From Solwaraspora sp. WMMD792 (lineage in GTDB: Bacteria; Actinomycetota; Actinomycetes; Mycobacteriales; Micromonosporaceae): DNA of 64,000 nucleotides. How positions within the stretch are numbered: position 1 is the first letter of the stretch; every line of letters begins with the position of its first letter. Made by a program: the position numbers and the translations under genes. Under the pieces are notes generated by a model. It ran no database searches. It was given only the letters and a program-made list of their open reading frames with translations, and was not told where the DNA came from. Shown in pieces: positions 17,197-25,532 of this stretch. The stretch spans positions 5,766,001 through 5,830,000 of the forward strand of contig NZ_JARUBH010000009.1 of the NCBI RefSeq assembly GCF_029626105.1. Direction: 5' to 3'.

Positions 17197-19122
17197 ATGA
17201 CGTCCGAGGGCACGCAGCATCCCGGCCAGGAGCCGGACGAGGCGGGTGTCGGCGGACCCGCGCCATACGGCAGCAGCCAGCCGCAACGCGGCGCGGCACC
17301 CGATCCCGGCGACCCCGGCTCCGGACACCAACCCGAGCAGTGGGCACCGGCCGGTGGCGGTTGGCGGACCGGATTCGGCGACCAGCCGGGCGGTGCCGGC
17401 TACCCGGCGCCGCCGCCCTACCCAGCCCCGCCCGGCATTCCGGCGCCCAGCATTCCGCCGGCCGAGCCCTGGTCTCCCCAGCAAGCCTGGCGGACCGACC
17501 CGGAGCGGCCCGTGACGCCGGCTCCCGCGCCGCCACCCCCCGCCGTGCCGCCGGCCGCCGCAGGGTTCGGGGAACTACCGCAGCGTCAGCCGGAGCCGCA
17601 ACAGCAACCCGAGCCGTTCCGCCGACCGGAAGCGCAACAGCAACCCGAGCAGCCGGAACCACCGCGATTCGCTCCGGGTCCGCCGGCGGAGTCGCCACGG
17701 CCGGGCGGGGCGCTACCGTTCTCCCCCTCCGGCCCCACGCCGCTACCGCCCCAGGAGACGCGGGTGCCCGGTGCGTCGCTGGCCGCCGCGCTTGGCGGCG
17801 CTCCGATGCCGCCCGATCCGATGCAGGCTCCGCACGTACCGCCGCAGCAGGCTCCGCACCCACAGCAGCAGGCTCCGCACGTACCGCAACAACGTGGTCC
17901 GTACCCCGATTCGGCACTGGCCGACGCCCACCCGGGCTTCCCCGGGTCCGGGCAACCCGGCGGCGAAGCCAGCGGCCCGGAGCCGGCCGCCGACCGCCCG
18001 GCAATGGCCGCCGGGCCGTCGGTACCGGCTGGTCCCGGGGTCGAGCAGCACCGCCCAGCGGCCGCGACAGCCGGCAGCACCGGCCGAGCGGTGACCGCCA
18101 CCGCAGCCGTGCCCAGCACCAGTCGGGTCGCCCCGCCGACGGATCCGGCGGCGCTGCCCGCCGGTCGGGCGCCGGCCCAGCCCCGCGTCTACGGCCGGCC
18201 GGTCGGTGGCGCCGCACCGGCCGCCGAGCAGCACCCCGAACCGTTCGGCCAGCGGCCCCAGCAGCCCGGCCAGAACGGCGTTCCGTTCGCACCCCCCGGC
18301 TCACCGGTCCCCATGCCGGAGCACAACCCCGGGCTGCCTCCGCTGACCCCGCGCCGACCCGGACAGGTCGCACCTCCGTTCGGTGCCCGTCCGACGCCGG
18401 ACGGGGCACCGGACGGCCCCGGCCCCGACGCTGCTGCGCTCGCACTGCCGCACCTGAGCGCCGGGGCGCACATCCAGCCCAGCTCACCGCCGGAGCCGGC
18501 GCAGGGCTACCGGCCAGCCGGTGCGCCGCCGTACGGTGATCTCGTCGACTCCGGCAACCCCGGGGCGGGTCACTGGAACCACCCGGACCTGGCCGGCCGG
18601 CAGCACCCGGCCGGCCCCGGCCAGCCAGGAGCGACACCGGCTGCCGACGGCGCCCCGCCGGCCGGCCAGTGGGGGCCGTCCGATCCGGAACAGAACCGGT
18701 TCGACGCGTTCCGGCCGGATGCGGCCGAACCAGCAGCCGACGAGGCCAAGCCGGAGCCGGCCCCTCAGGTCCGCAACGGACGGGTACTCGTCGCGGTTTT
18801 CGTCGCCGCCGTGCTGCTGGTGGGAATCCCGATGTCACTGGTCTGGCTCATCACCCGGCCCGGGGAGCAGCCGTTCAACCCGGCCGTCGGCGACTGTGTG
18901 AAGCAGTCGGGCAACACCGCCGCACCGGCCGACTGCGCTGAGCCGGGCGCGTACCAGGTCATCGCCAAGGTCGACCAGCTCGACCAGTGCGACGACCCAA
19001 CCGCCCCGCACATCGAGATCCCGGCGGACTCGGGCCGGGCCCAGGTCCTCTGCCTGCAGACCGCAGCGACCGAACCGGACCCGCAGAGCAGTGCCGACAC
19101 TGGCGAGGAAGCCACCGAGTGA
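17197..19122 (+). CDS. Proline-rich single-pass membrane protein
   Basis: 641 residues from the ATG at 17197, with GGAGGAGGCGCAC directly upstream. About 525 residues are disordered and rich in Pro, Gly and Gln (PQQQAPHVPQQ-type tracts). One membrane helix follows at about 530-550 (VLVAVFVAAVLLVGIPMSLVWLI), then a small extracytoplasmic domain with about four cysteines (GDCVKQSG..ADCAEPG...CDDPT...VLCLQ), like a compact disulfide-bonded lipoprotein-type domain. The N-terminal part may recruit cytoplasmic partners. The stop overlaps the next start by GTGA, linking it to the thioredoxin-like protein. Confidence 0.75.
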   Translation: MTSEGTQHPGQEPDEAGVGGPAPYGSSQPQRGAAPDPGDPGSGHQPEQWAPAGGGWRTGFGDQPGGAGYPAPPPYPAPPGIPAPSIPPAEPWSPQQAWRTDPERPVTPAPAPPPPAVPPAAAGFGELPQRQPEPQQQPEPFRRPEAQQQPEQPEPPRFAPGPPAESPRPGGALPFSPSGPTPLPPQETRVPGASLAAALGGAPMPPDPMQAPHVPPQQAPHPQQQAPHVPQQRGPYPDSALADAHPGFPGSGQPGGEASGPEPAADRPAMAAGPSVPAGPGVEQHRPAAATAGSTGRAVTATAAVPSTSRVAPPTDPAALPAGRAPAQPRVYGRPVGGAAPAAEQHPEPFGQRPQQPGQNGVPFAPPGSPVPMPEHNPGLPPLTPRRPGQVAPPFGARPTPDGAPDGPGPDAAALALPHLSAGAHIQPSSPPEPAQGYRPAGAPPYGDLVDSGNPGAGHWNHPDLAGRQHPAGPGQPGATPAADGAPPAGQWGPSDPEQNRFDAFRPDAAEPAADEAKPEPAPQVRNGRVLVAVFVAAVLLVGIPMSLVWLITRPGEQPFNPAVGDCVKQSGNTAAPADCAEPGAYQVIAKVDQLDQCDDPTAPHIEIPADSGRAQVLCLQTAATEPDPQSSADTGEEATE

Positions 19123-20954
19123 CCGCACCCCGCGTCCGGGCACCAGAGCTCAACGGTCGACAGTGGCTGAACACCGGCGGCCGTGAACTCAGCCTACGGG
19201 AGCTGCGTGGGCGGATCGTCCTGCTGGATTTATGGACCTTCTGCTGCGTCAACTGTCTGCACGTGCTCGACGAACTTCGGCCGCTGGAGGAGAAGTACGC
19301 CGAGGTCCTGGTGGTGATCGGGGTGCACTCGCCGAAGTTCGCCCACGAACGGGAGCCGGCAGCGGTGGCGGCCGCAGTGGAGCGGTACGGGGTGAGCCAC
19401 CCGGTGCTCGACGACCCGGAGCTGGACATGTGGCAGCAGTACGCCGCCCGGGCCTGGCCGACCCTGGTACTGGTCGACCCGGAGGGCTACGTCGTCGCCA
19501 CCATGGCCGGCGAGGGACACGCCGACGGTCTGGCCAGGGAGATCGACCAGCTGATCCGGACGCACGAGGCGAAGGGCACGCTGCACCGAGGCGACGGCCC
19601 GTACCTGCCGCCGACGCCGGCCGAGACCACCCTGCGCTTCCCCGGCAAGGCGGTGGCGCTCGACGACGGTGCCCTGCTGGTCTCCGACTCGGCCCGGCAC
19701 CAGCTGGTGGAGCTCGAACCGGACGGCGAGACCGTCCGTCGCCGGATCGGCGCCGGTGAGCGCGGCGGCGCTGACGGGTCCGCCCGGTCCGCGATGTTCA
19801 ACGAACCGCAAGGGCTGCTCCGGCTACCGGCCGACGTCGCTGCCGTGGCCGGGTACGACATCGTGGTCGCGGACACCGTCAACCATCTGCTGCGTGGCCT
19901 GGAGTACGCCACCGGGGAGGTACGCACGGTCGCCGGCTCCGGCCGCCAGTGGCGCTCGACGGTGGACTACCACCCGCACGACGCCCACGCCGTCGACCTC
20001 TCCTCGCCCTGGGACCTGGCCTGGTACGACGGCAAGGTGATCGTCGCCATGGCCGGCATCCACCAGCTCTGGTGGTTCGACCCGGTGACCCGCACCGCCG
20101 GCATGTACGCCGGCACCACCGTTGAGTCGCTGCGCGACGGCCCGATCCCGGATGTCTGGCTGGCCCAGCCGTCCGGCCTCGCCACCAGCGTCGACGGCGA
20201 CCAGCTGTGGATCGCCGACAGCGAGACCAGCGCGCTGCGCCGGCTCGCTGACGGCGAGCTGCGTACCGTCGTCGGGCAGGGCCTGTTCGACTTCGGCCAG
20301 GTCGACGGGGCGGCGACCGACGCGCTGCTGCAGCATCCGCTCGGTGTGTGCGCACTCGCGGACGGCTCGGTGCTGGTGGCGGACACCTACAACGGCGCGG
20401 TCCGTCGCTACGACCCGGCCACCGACCGGGTGTCCACGGTGACCGACGGTCTGGCCGAGCCGAGTGACGTGCTGGTGACCGCGGACGGCACCGTATGGGT
20501 GGTGGAGTCGGCGGCGCACCGGCTCACCCGGCTGGCCCCGGGCGCCCTGTCGGCGGCCGGCGCCACGATCGTCGGTGCCCGGCGCCGCGCCGAGCGTCCG
20601 CCGACGCTGATCGCGCCCGGTGCACTGTCGCTCGAGGTGGTGTTCACTCCGGCGCCCGGTCAGAAGCTGGATGCCAGTTTCGGTCCGGCGACCCGGCTGG
20701 AGGTCTCGGCCGACCCACCGGAGCTGCTGCTCGACGGGGCAGGCAGCGACACCGGGCTGACCCGGCGGCTGGTCATCGACCCAGCGGTGGCCGCTGGCGT
20801 GTTGCAGGTGGTCGCCCAGGCGGCGACATGCGACGCGGACGCCGAGCACGCCGCCTGCCACCTGACCCGGCAGGACTGGGGAGTGCCGGTACGGATCGAT
20901 CCGGCCGGGGCCGGTCGGTTGCCGCTGATCCTGCGCGGAGTCGACGCACACTGA
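19119..20954 (+). CDS. Thioredoxin-like/NHL-repeat protein (NHLRC2-type)
   Basis: 611 residues from the GTG at 19119, overlapping the upstream stop by 4 bp. Residues 1-150 are a TlpA-like thioredoxin fold with WTFCCVNC (C43-V-N-C46 as CxxC). Residues about 170-490 form NHL beta-propeller blades (PxGL/V...VADTxNHxLRGL and similar motifs). The final 100 residues form a beta-rich domain. The order matches the NHLRC2 family. There is no signal peptide, so it is probably cytoplasmic. It may act on disulfides, but the substrate is unknown. Confidence 0.85.
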   Translation: MTAPRVRAPELNGRQWLNTGGRELSLRELRGRIVLLDLWTFCCVNCLHVLDELRPLEEKYAEVLVVIGVHSPKFAHEREPAAVAAAVERYGVSHPVLDDPELDMWQQYAARAWPTLVLVDPEGYVVATMAGEGHADGLAREIDQLIRTHEAKGTLHRGDGPYLPPTPAETTLRFPGKAVALDDGALLVSDSARHQLVELEPDGETVRRRIGAGERGGADGSARSAMFNEPQGLLRLPADVAAVAGYDIVVADTVNHLLRGLEYATGEVRTVAGSGRQWRSTVDYHPHDAHAVDLSSPWDLAWYDGKVIVAMAGIHQLWWFDPVTRTAGMYAGTTVESLRDGPIPDVWLAQPSGLATSVDGDQLWIADSETSALRRLADGELRTVVGQGLFDFGQVDGAATDALLQHPLGVCALADGSVLVADTYNGAVRRYDPATDRVSTVTDGLAEPSDVLVTADGTVWVVESAAHRLTRLAPGALSAAGATIVGARRRAERPPTLIAPGALSLEVVFTPAPGQKLDASFGPATRLEVSADPPELLLDGAGSDTGLTRRLVIDPAVAAGVLQVVAQAATCDADAEHAACHLTRQDWGVPVRIDPAGAGRLPLILRGVDAH

Positions 20955-20984
20955 CCGCTACCGCTAGCGCTGCCGGGCCGTCAG

Positions 20985-21734
20985 TCAGACGAAGGCGGCG
21001 AGGCGTTGACCGTCCGCGCGGAGTGCGGCGCGGATCCGTCCGGCCAACTCGACCGCGCCGGGAGTGTCACCGTGCAGGCAGATCGACTCGACCGGGCAGG
21101 CGACGATGCTGCCGTCGGTCGCGGTGACACTGTGCCGCCGGGCCAGGGACACCGCCTGCCCGACGACCCGGTCGGGGTCGCCGAGCAGCGCGCCCGGGTC
21201 CGATCGGGGCACCAGCCGACCGTCGGGCAGATAGCCGCGGTCGGCGAAGCCCTCGGCGACGGCCCGCAGCCCGGCACCGGTGGCGAGCTGTCCGAGGACC
21301 GAGCCCGGCAGGCAGAGAACCGGCAGCGCGGGGTCGTAGTCGGCCACCGCGGCGACGACGGCGGCGGCCTGCGTCTCGTCCACGCAGGCCGTGTTGTACA
21401 GCGCGCCGTGCGGCTTGACGTAGCGGACCCGGGTCCCGGCCACCCGACAGAAGCCGTCCAGCGCGGCGAGCTGGTAGAGCACGTCGTCGCGCAACTCGTC
21501 AAAGCGGTAGTCGATCCGCCGCCGCCCGAAGCCGGCCAGGTCGCGGTAGCCGACCTGGGCTCCGACGGCGACGGCCCGCTCGGCGGCGGCGGCGCAGATG
21601 CGGCGCATCGTCAACGGGTCGCCGGCGTGAAAACCGCAGGCGACATTCGCGGAGGTCACCACGTCCAGCAACGCCTCGTCGTCGCCGAGACGCCAGACGC
21701 CGAAGCCCTCACCGAGGTCCGCGTTGAGATCCAT
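20985..21734 (-). CDS. pxpA: 5-oxoprolinase subunit A (LamB/YcsF family)
   Basis: 249 residues, starting MDLNADLGEGFG at 21734. Family motifs include NADLGEGFG, ANVACGFHAGDP, VGYRDLAGFGRR and VKPHGALYN. With PxpB and PxpC it performs ATP-dependent opening of 5-oxo-L-proline to glutamate. Last of pxpB-pxpC-pxpA on the minus strand; its start lies 26 bp inside pxpC. Convergent with the thioredoxin/NHL gene. Confidence 0.93.
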   Translation of the reverse strand: MDLNADLGEGFGVWRLGDDEALLDVVTSANVACGFHAGDPLTMRRICAAAAERAVAVGAQVGYRDLAGFGRRRIDYRFDELRDDVLYQLAALDGFCRVAGTRVRYVKPHGALYNTACVDETQAAAVVAAVADYDPALPVLCLPGSVLGQLATGAGLRAVAEGFADRGYLPDGRLVPRSDPGALLGDPDRVVGQAVSLARRHSVTATDGSIVACPVESICLHGDTPGAVELAGRIRAALRADGQRLAAFV

Positions 21735-22578
21735 GGAACCGCACAGTAGTACCGGGCCGCGCCTGGGCCAGCGGGGTGACGTCGTCGACGACGCCGACCA
21801 CCGGGTATCCGCCGGTGGTCGGATGGTCGGCGAGGAAGACCAGTGGCTGGCCGTCGGCGGGGACCTGGACCGCGCCGACCACCAGCCCTTCGCTGGGGAG
21901 TTCGTCGCGGACGGACCGGGTGAGCGGCGCGCCGGTCAGTCGGACACCGATTCGGTTGCTCAACGGGCTGACCTCGTATTCGGTGGTGAGCAGCCGCTGG
22001 ACCGCCTCGGCGGTGAACCAGTCCGCCCGTGGCCCGAGCCGGACGGTGAGCCGGACCGGGACGGCCGGCGCGGACCAGGGCACCGCGTCGGCCGCGGCCC
22101 GGCTCAGCGCCGCTGGCGGCGGTGCGGTGCCGACCGGCAGCAGATCGCCGTCGCGTACGGCCGGCGGTCCGATGCCGGCGAGTGTGTCGGTGGACCGGCT
22201 ACCGAGCACCGCCGGTACGGCGATTCCGCCGGCGATCGCGAGATAGCTGCGGACGCCGTACCGGGCCGGGCCGACCTCGACCACGGCGTCCGGCGGCACC
22301 GGTGTTGGGGTGAGGAAGCCACCGGACCGGCCGGCGATGCGGACCGTTGCCGGTGCCCCGGTGAGCGCGACCCAGCCGCCGGTGCGCAACCGAAGCGTGC
22401 AGCCGGTCAGGGTGACCTCCAGACCGGCGGCGTCGGGCGGGTTGCCGACCAGCCGGTTGGCCAGCGCCAACGCCGGCTGGTCGAGCGCACCGGCCCGAGG
22501 TACGCCCAGGTGCGCCCAGCCGTACCGGCCGCGGTCCTGCACGGTGGTGAGCGCGCCGGCCCGGATCACCTCGATCAT
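21709..22578 (-). CDS. pxpC: 5-oxoprolinase subunit C
   Basis: 289 residues. N-terminal IEVIRAGALTTVQDRGRYG and GVPRAGALDQPALALANRLVGN are diagnostic of the KipA/PxpC family, and the C-terminus has the usual PTTGGYPVVGVV segment. It is often annotated as a biotin-dependent carboxyltransferase-like protein because of the shared cyclophilin-like fold. It overlaps pxpB by 4 bp and pxpA by 26 bp, so the three subunits are translationally coupled. Confidence 0.93.
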   Translation of the reverse strand: MIEVIRAGALTTVQDRGRYGWAHLGVPRAGALDQPALALANRLVGNPPDAAGLEVTLTGCTLRLRTGGWVALTGAPATVRIAGRSGGFLTPTPVPPDAVVEVGPARYGVRSYLAIAGGIAVPAVLGSRSTDTLAGIGPPAVRDGDLLPVGTAPPPAALSRAAADAVPWSAPAVPVRLTVRLGPRADWFTAEAVQRLLTTEYEVSPLSNRIGVRLTGAPLTRSVRDELPSEGLVVGAVQVPADGQPLVFLADHPTTGGYPVVGVVDDVTPLAQARPGTTVRFHGSQRGPR

Positions 22579-23327
22579 CGGTCCGCCCCGGTTCCGGCCG
22601 GTGCCTGCGGCGCGACCGGCCCGGTGGCGGTCGGCCCGGGTGCGGTTGGCCCGGTGGCGGTCAGCCGGACCCGGGTGCCGGGGGTCAGCGTCGCGGGCGG
22701 CTCCCGGTCCAGGTCGAACAGCACCAGGTCGGTACGCCCCACCAACTGCCAGCCGCCGGGCGACGCGGTCGGGTAGATGCCGGCGTATTCACCGGCCAGG
22801 GCAACCGAGCCGGCCGGGACGGCGGGGCGGGGTGTGGCTCGGCGGGACACGCTCCACCGCCGGGGCAGGCCGGTCAGGTATCCGAAGCCGGGCGCGAAGC
22901 CGCAGAACGCCACGGTGAACTCGATCCGGGTCAGCCGGTCCACGACGTCGGCGACGGCGACCTCCCACTGCCCGGCGACGTCGATCAGGTCGGGACCGTC
23001 GAACCGGACCGGTACGGTGATCCACCGTCCGGTGTCGTCGACGGCCTCGGCCGCCGCCGGTTGCCAGCCGGCCAGTTGGCTGGCGGTCAGCGCGGGGTCC
23101 GGTAGGCCGTCGAGCAGGATGGTCCGGGCTCCGGGGACGATCTCGGCTACCCGCAGTTCGCCAAGTTCACGGCGCCGGCTCAGCTCGGCGCGCCAAGCGT
23201 CGACGGGGCCGCGTTCGCTGCCCCTGAGTTCGCTGTCTTCGAGTTCGCTGTCCCCGGACGGCACGGTGCCAGCCGGCGCCGCCCATTCGAGCAGTAGCGC
23301 GTGCCGGCCGACGGGGTGGATCCGCAT
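22575..23327 (-). CDS. pxpB: 5-oxoprolinase subunit B
   Basis: 250 residues. KipI/PxpB motifs include FCGFAPGFGYLTGLP, VPRRATPR-like SVSRRATPRPAVPAGSVALAG and the GIYPTASPGGWQLVGRT segment near the C-terminus. A roughly 20-residue acidic insert (SGDSELEDSELRGSERG) lies near the N-terminus. A GACAAT -10 (complement of 23334-23339) sits 6 nt before the ATG, so the operon mRNA may be leaderless. First gene of pxpBCA. Confidence 0.92.
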   Translation of the reverse strand: MRIHPVGRHALLLEWAAPAGTVPSGDSELEDSELRGSERGPVDAWRAELSRRRELGELRVAEIVPGARTILLDGLPDPALTASQLAGWQPAAAEAVDDTGRWITVPVRFDGPDLIDVAGQWEVAVADVVDRLTRIEFTVAFCGFAPGFGYLTGLPRRWSVSRRATPRPAVPAGSVALAGEYAGIYPTASPGGWQLVGRTDLVLFDLDREPPATLTPGTRVRLTATGPTAPGPTATGPVAPQAPAGTGADR

Positions 23328-23424
23328 GGGTCCATTGTCGGCCGCCGAGGCGTCAGCTGGACGTTAGGCGGACGTGAGGCGATTCACTACCAGCGGGTAA
23401 CCTACGGTGCCGTAACCTTGTCTG

Positions 23425-24102
23425 GTGACCACCGAAGCGCCCCTTCGCCTCAAGCCGGTCGACATCGGCAAACCCCGGATGCGCGGCTGGCTGCACACGT
23501 ACGCATTTTTCGTGGCCCTGGTCAGCGGCATTGTGCTCTGCGCACTGGCCGCCACCCGACCCGGCTGGACCGCGCTGGTCAGCTGCGTCGTCTACAGCCT
23601 GACGGTATGCGGCCTGTTCGGCACCAGCGCGCTTTATCACCGCCGGGTCTGGTCGGAACGGGCGTACCAGATCATGCGCCGCCTCGACCATTCGATGATC
23701 TTCGTCTTCATCGCCGGCACCTACACACCGTTCTGCCTGCTCCTGCTGCCCGGGCGTAGCGCCGCCACCCTGCTTACCGTGGTCTGGGTCGGTGCGCTGG
23801 CCGGGGTGGCGATGAAGCTGATCTGGCCGCATCTGCCGCGCTGGGCCGGCGCCCCGCTCTACATCGCCCTCGGCTGGGTCGCGGTGGTGGTACTACCCGA
23901 CATCCTGCAGCACGGTGGGGTCACCGCGCTGGTCCTGCTGATCGTCGGCGGTGCGGTCTACAGCGTCGGGGCGATCTTCTATGCGCTGCGCCGCCCCAAC
24001 CCGTGGCCCACCGTCTTCGGCCACCACGAGTTCTTCCACGCCTGCACCCTCGTCGCCGCGCTGTGCCATCACATCGCGATCTACTTCGCGCTCTACGCCT
24101 GA
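23425..24102 (+). CDS. trhA: Hemolysin III/PAQR family membrane protein
   Basis: 225 residues with seven predicted membrane helices. PAQR signatures are the ALYHRRVWSE segment, the RLDHSMIFVFIAGTYTPF motif and the C-terminal HHEFFHACTLVAALCHHIAIY, which supplies the metal-binding histidines. Bacterial members are linked to membrane-fluidity homeostasis or hydrolase-like activity; the hemolysin name is historical. A TAACCT -10 (23413-23418) ends 6 nt before the GTG start, indicating a leaderless transcript divergent from pxpBCA. Confidence 0.9.
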   Translation: MTTEAPLRLKPVDIGKPRMRGWLHTYAFFVALVSGIVLCALAATRPGWTALVSCVVYSLTVCGLFGTSALYHRRVWSERAYQIMRRLDHSMIFVFIAGTYTPFCLLLLPGRSAATLLTVVWVGALAGVAMKLIWPHLPRWAGAPLYIALGWVAVVVLPDILQHGGVTALVLLIVGGAVYSVGAIFYALRRPNPWPTVFGHHEFFHACTLVAALCHHIAIYFALYA

Positions 24103-24211
24103 CCCGCCACCACCCCGGCGGGGACCGCCCGGTTCGGGATCGTCGGAGATCCTGTTCCGTTCGTGGCAGATCCTGATCCGTCGGGGGGTGGCGGTCTGCT
24201 CGGGGTCCGGA

Positions 24212-24499
24212 TCACCGCCGCACCGGGCCGCCCGGGCGACGCACCTCGCGGTACTGCTCCTCCACGACCCGGTCCGACTCGACCGGGGCAGCCGGTGCCG
24301 GCTCGTCCTGCGAGGTCCCGGACACCACCGTACGGCGGCGGCTCTGCCAGAACCACAACGTCAGGGCCAGCCCGAACACGCCAGCCACCATCAACACCCA
24401 GCCGACCGTGGTCAGGTCGAGAAAGCCCAGTTCGGCCTCGACCGCGAAGGCCAGGATGGCGCCCAGGGCGATGAGGAAGATGCTTCCGCCGATACCCAC
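24212..24499 (-). CDS. Small two-helix membrane protein (DUF6458-like)
   Basis: 95 residues from the GTG at 24499, with a perfect AGGAGG site 6 nt upstream; the frame continues to 24598 without a better start. Starts VGIGGSIFLIALGAILAF, then a second helix (VGWVLMVAGVFGLALTLWFW) and a charged tail. The 25170-25430 gene encodes the same fold, so the two are paralogues around the phosphohistidine phosphatase gene. Function unknown. Confidence 0.85.
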   Translation of the reverse strand: MGIGGSIFLIALGAILAFAVEAELGFLDLTTVGWVLMVAGVFGLALTLWFWQSRRRTVVSGTSQDEPAPAAPVESDRVVEEQYREVRRPGGPVRR

Positions 24500-24615
24500 T
24501 TCGTACCTCCTTGGCTGTTGCCGGCACCCTCGTGCCGGCCGGATGCCGCTTGTGAGGTAGCGGCGGGCACGGATGTACCCAGGCGCTTGTGAACTCAATC
24601 AGGCAAGCTGAACCG

Positions 24616-25116
24616 ATGACCCGACGCAGCATCGTGCTGCTCCGGCACGCCAAGGCGGAGCAGCCCGAACAGATGGCAGACGAGCAACGCGGGCTCACCC
24701 CGCACGGACATTCGGACGCGGCACACGCCGGGCAGTGGCTGGCCGAACACCAGCTCTGGCCGCAACTGGTGCTCTGCTCGCCAGCCCGGCGTACCCGGCA
24801 GACCTGGCAGGAGGTGTCCGCGGCGGGTCCGCCGGCACCCGCCCGCTTCGAACCCCTGTTGTACGGCGGAACCGCAGTCGACCTGCTCGGCCTGGTGCGG
24901 CAACTGGACGACTCGGTATCCCGGGTGCTGATCGTCGGGCACAACCCGACGGTCTCCTACGCCTCAGCGCTGCTCGACCCGGTCGGTGCGAGCGACAGCG
25001 GACTGCGGACCTGTGGGATCGCCGTTCACGAGTTCACCGGCGACTGGACGGCGTGTGGGCCGCAGACGGCTCCTGCGACCCACACGTACACCGCCCGGGC
25101 GGCCCGAACCAGCTGA
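24616..25116 (+). CDS. SixA-type histidine phosphatase
   Basis: 166 residues from the ATG at 24616; an in-frame GTG at 24589 is possible but less family-like. The catalytic phosphohistidine motif is LLRHAKAE (Arg10-His11), with the second catalytic His in VLIVGHNPT (about 115). SixA relatives dephosphorylate phosphohistidine proteins or act as small-molecule phosphatases. It is cytoplasmic, without signal peptide, and lies between the two DUF6458-like genes on the other strand. Confidence 0.87.
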   Translation: MTRRSIVLLRHAKAEQPEQMADEQRGLTPHGHSDAAHAGQWLAEHQLWPQLVLCSPARRTRQTWQEVSAAGPPAPARFEPLLYGGTAVDLLGLVRQLDDSVSRVLIVGHNPTVSYASALLDPVGASDSGLRTCGIAVHEFTGDWTACGPQTAPATHTYTARAARTS

Positions 25117-25169
25117 CCACGCGGCCCCGATCTGCTCGACCGACGCGGCCAGTCAGGTAGGCGACGTGG

Positions 25170-25430
25170 TCAGTTGGGCGGCTGCGGCGGTTCGGCTGGC
25201 GGCGGCACCATCTGCGCCGGATGGGCCAGCTTGTTCTCCTCGACGATGACCGTCCGGGCCCGGCGGCGGCGATCGTTCCAGAACCAGAGCACGGTGAGCA
25301 GGATCGCCAACCCGGCCAGGATCAGCACCCAGCCCACGGCTCGCACGTCCAGCCACCAGACGTCGGCCCGGACGGCGTACGCCAGGATGGCGCCTATTGC
25401 GATGAGGAAGATTCCACTGCCGATACCCAT
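25170..25430 (-). CDS. Small two-helix membrane protein (DUF6458-like), paralogue
   Basis: 86 residues. MGIGSGIFLIAIGAILAYAV, then DVRAVGWVLILAGLAILLTVLWFW and a DRRRRAR basic stretch at the membrane exit, with a Pro-rich tail. It shares the GIGxxIFLIAxGAILA core with the 95-residue protein at 24212-24499. Function unknown. Confidence 0.85.
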   Translation of the reverse strand: MGIGSGIFLIAIGAILAYAVRADVWWLDVRAVGWVLILAGLAILLTVLWFWNDRRRRARTVIVEENKLAHPAQMVPPPAEPPQPPN

Positions 25431-25532
25431 GCGTGCACTCCTTGTGCGGTGGCTACAAGTTGTGCGGTCGCCTGCTGATCTACCCGCCGGGGAGGGCCCG
25501 AAACGGTGGCGGCGGAACCTCCGGTCAGCGGC

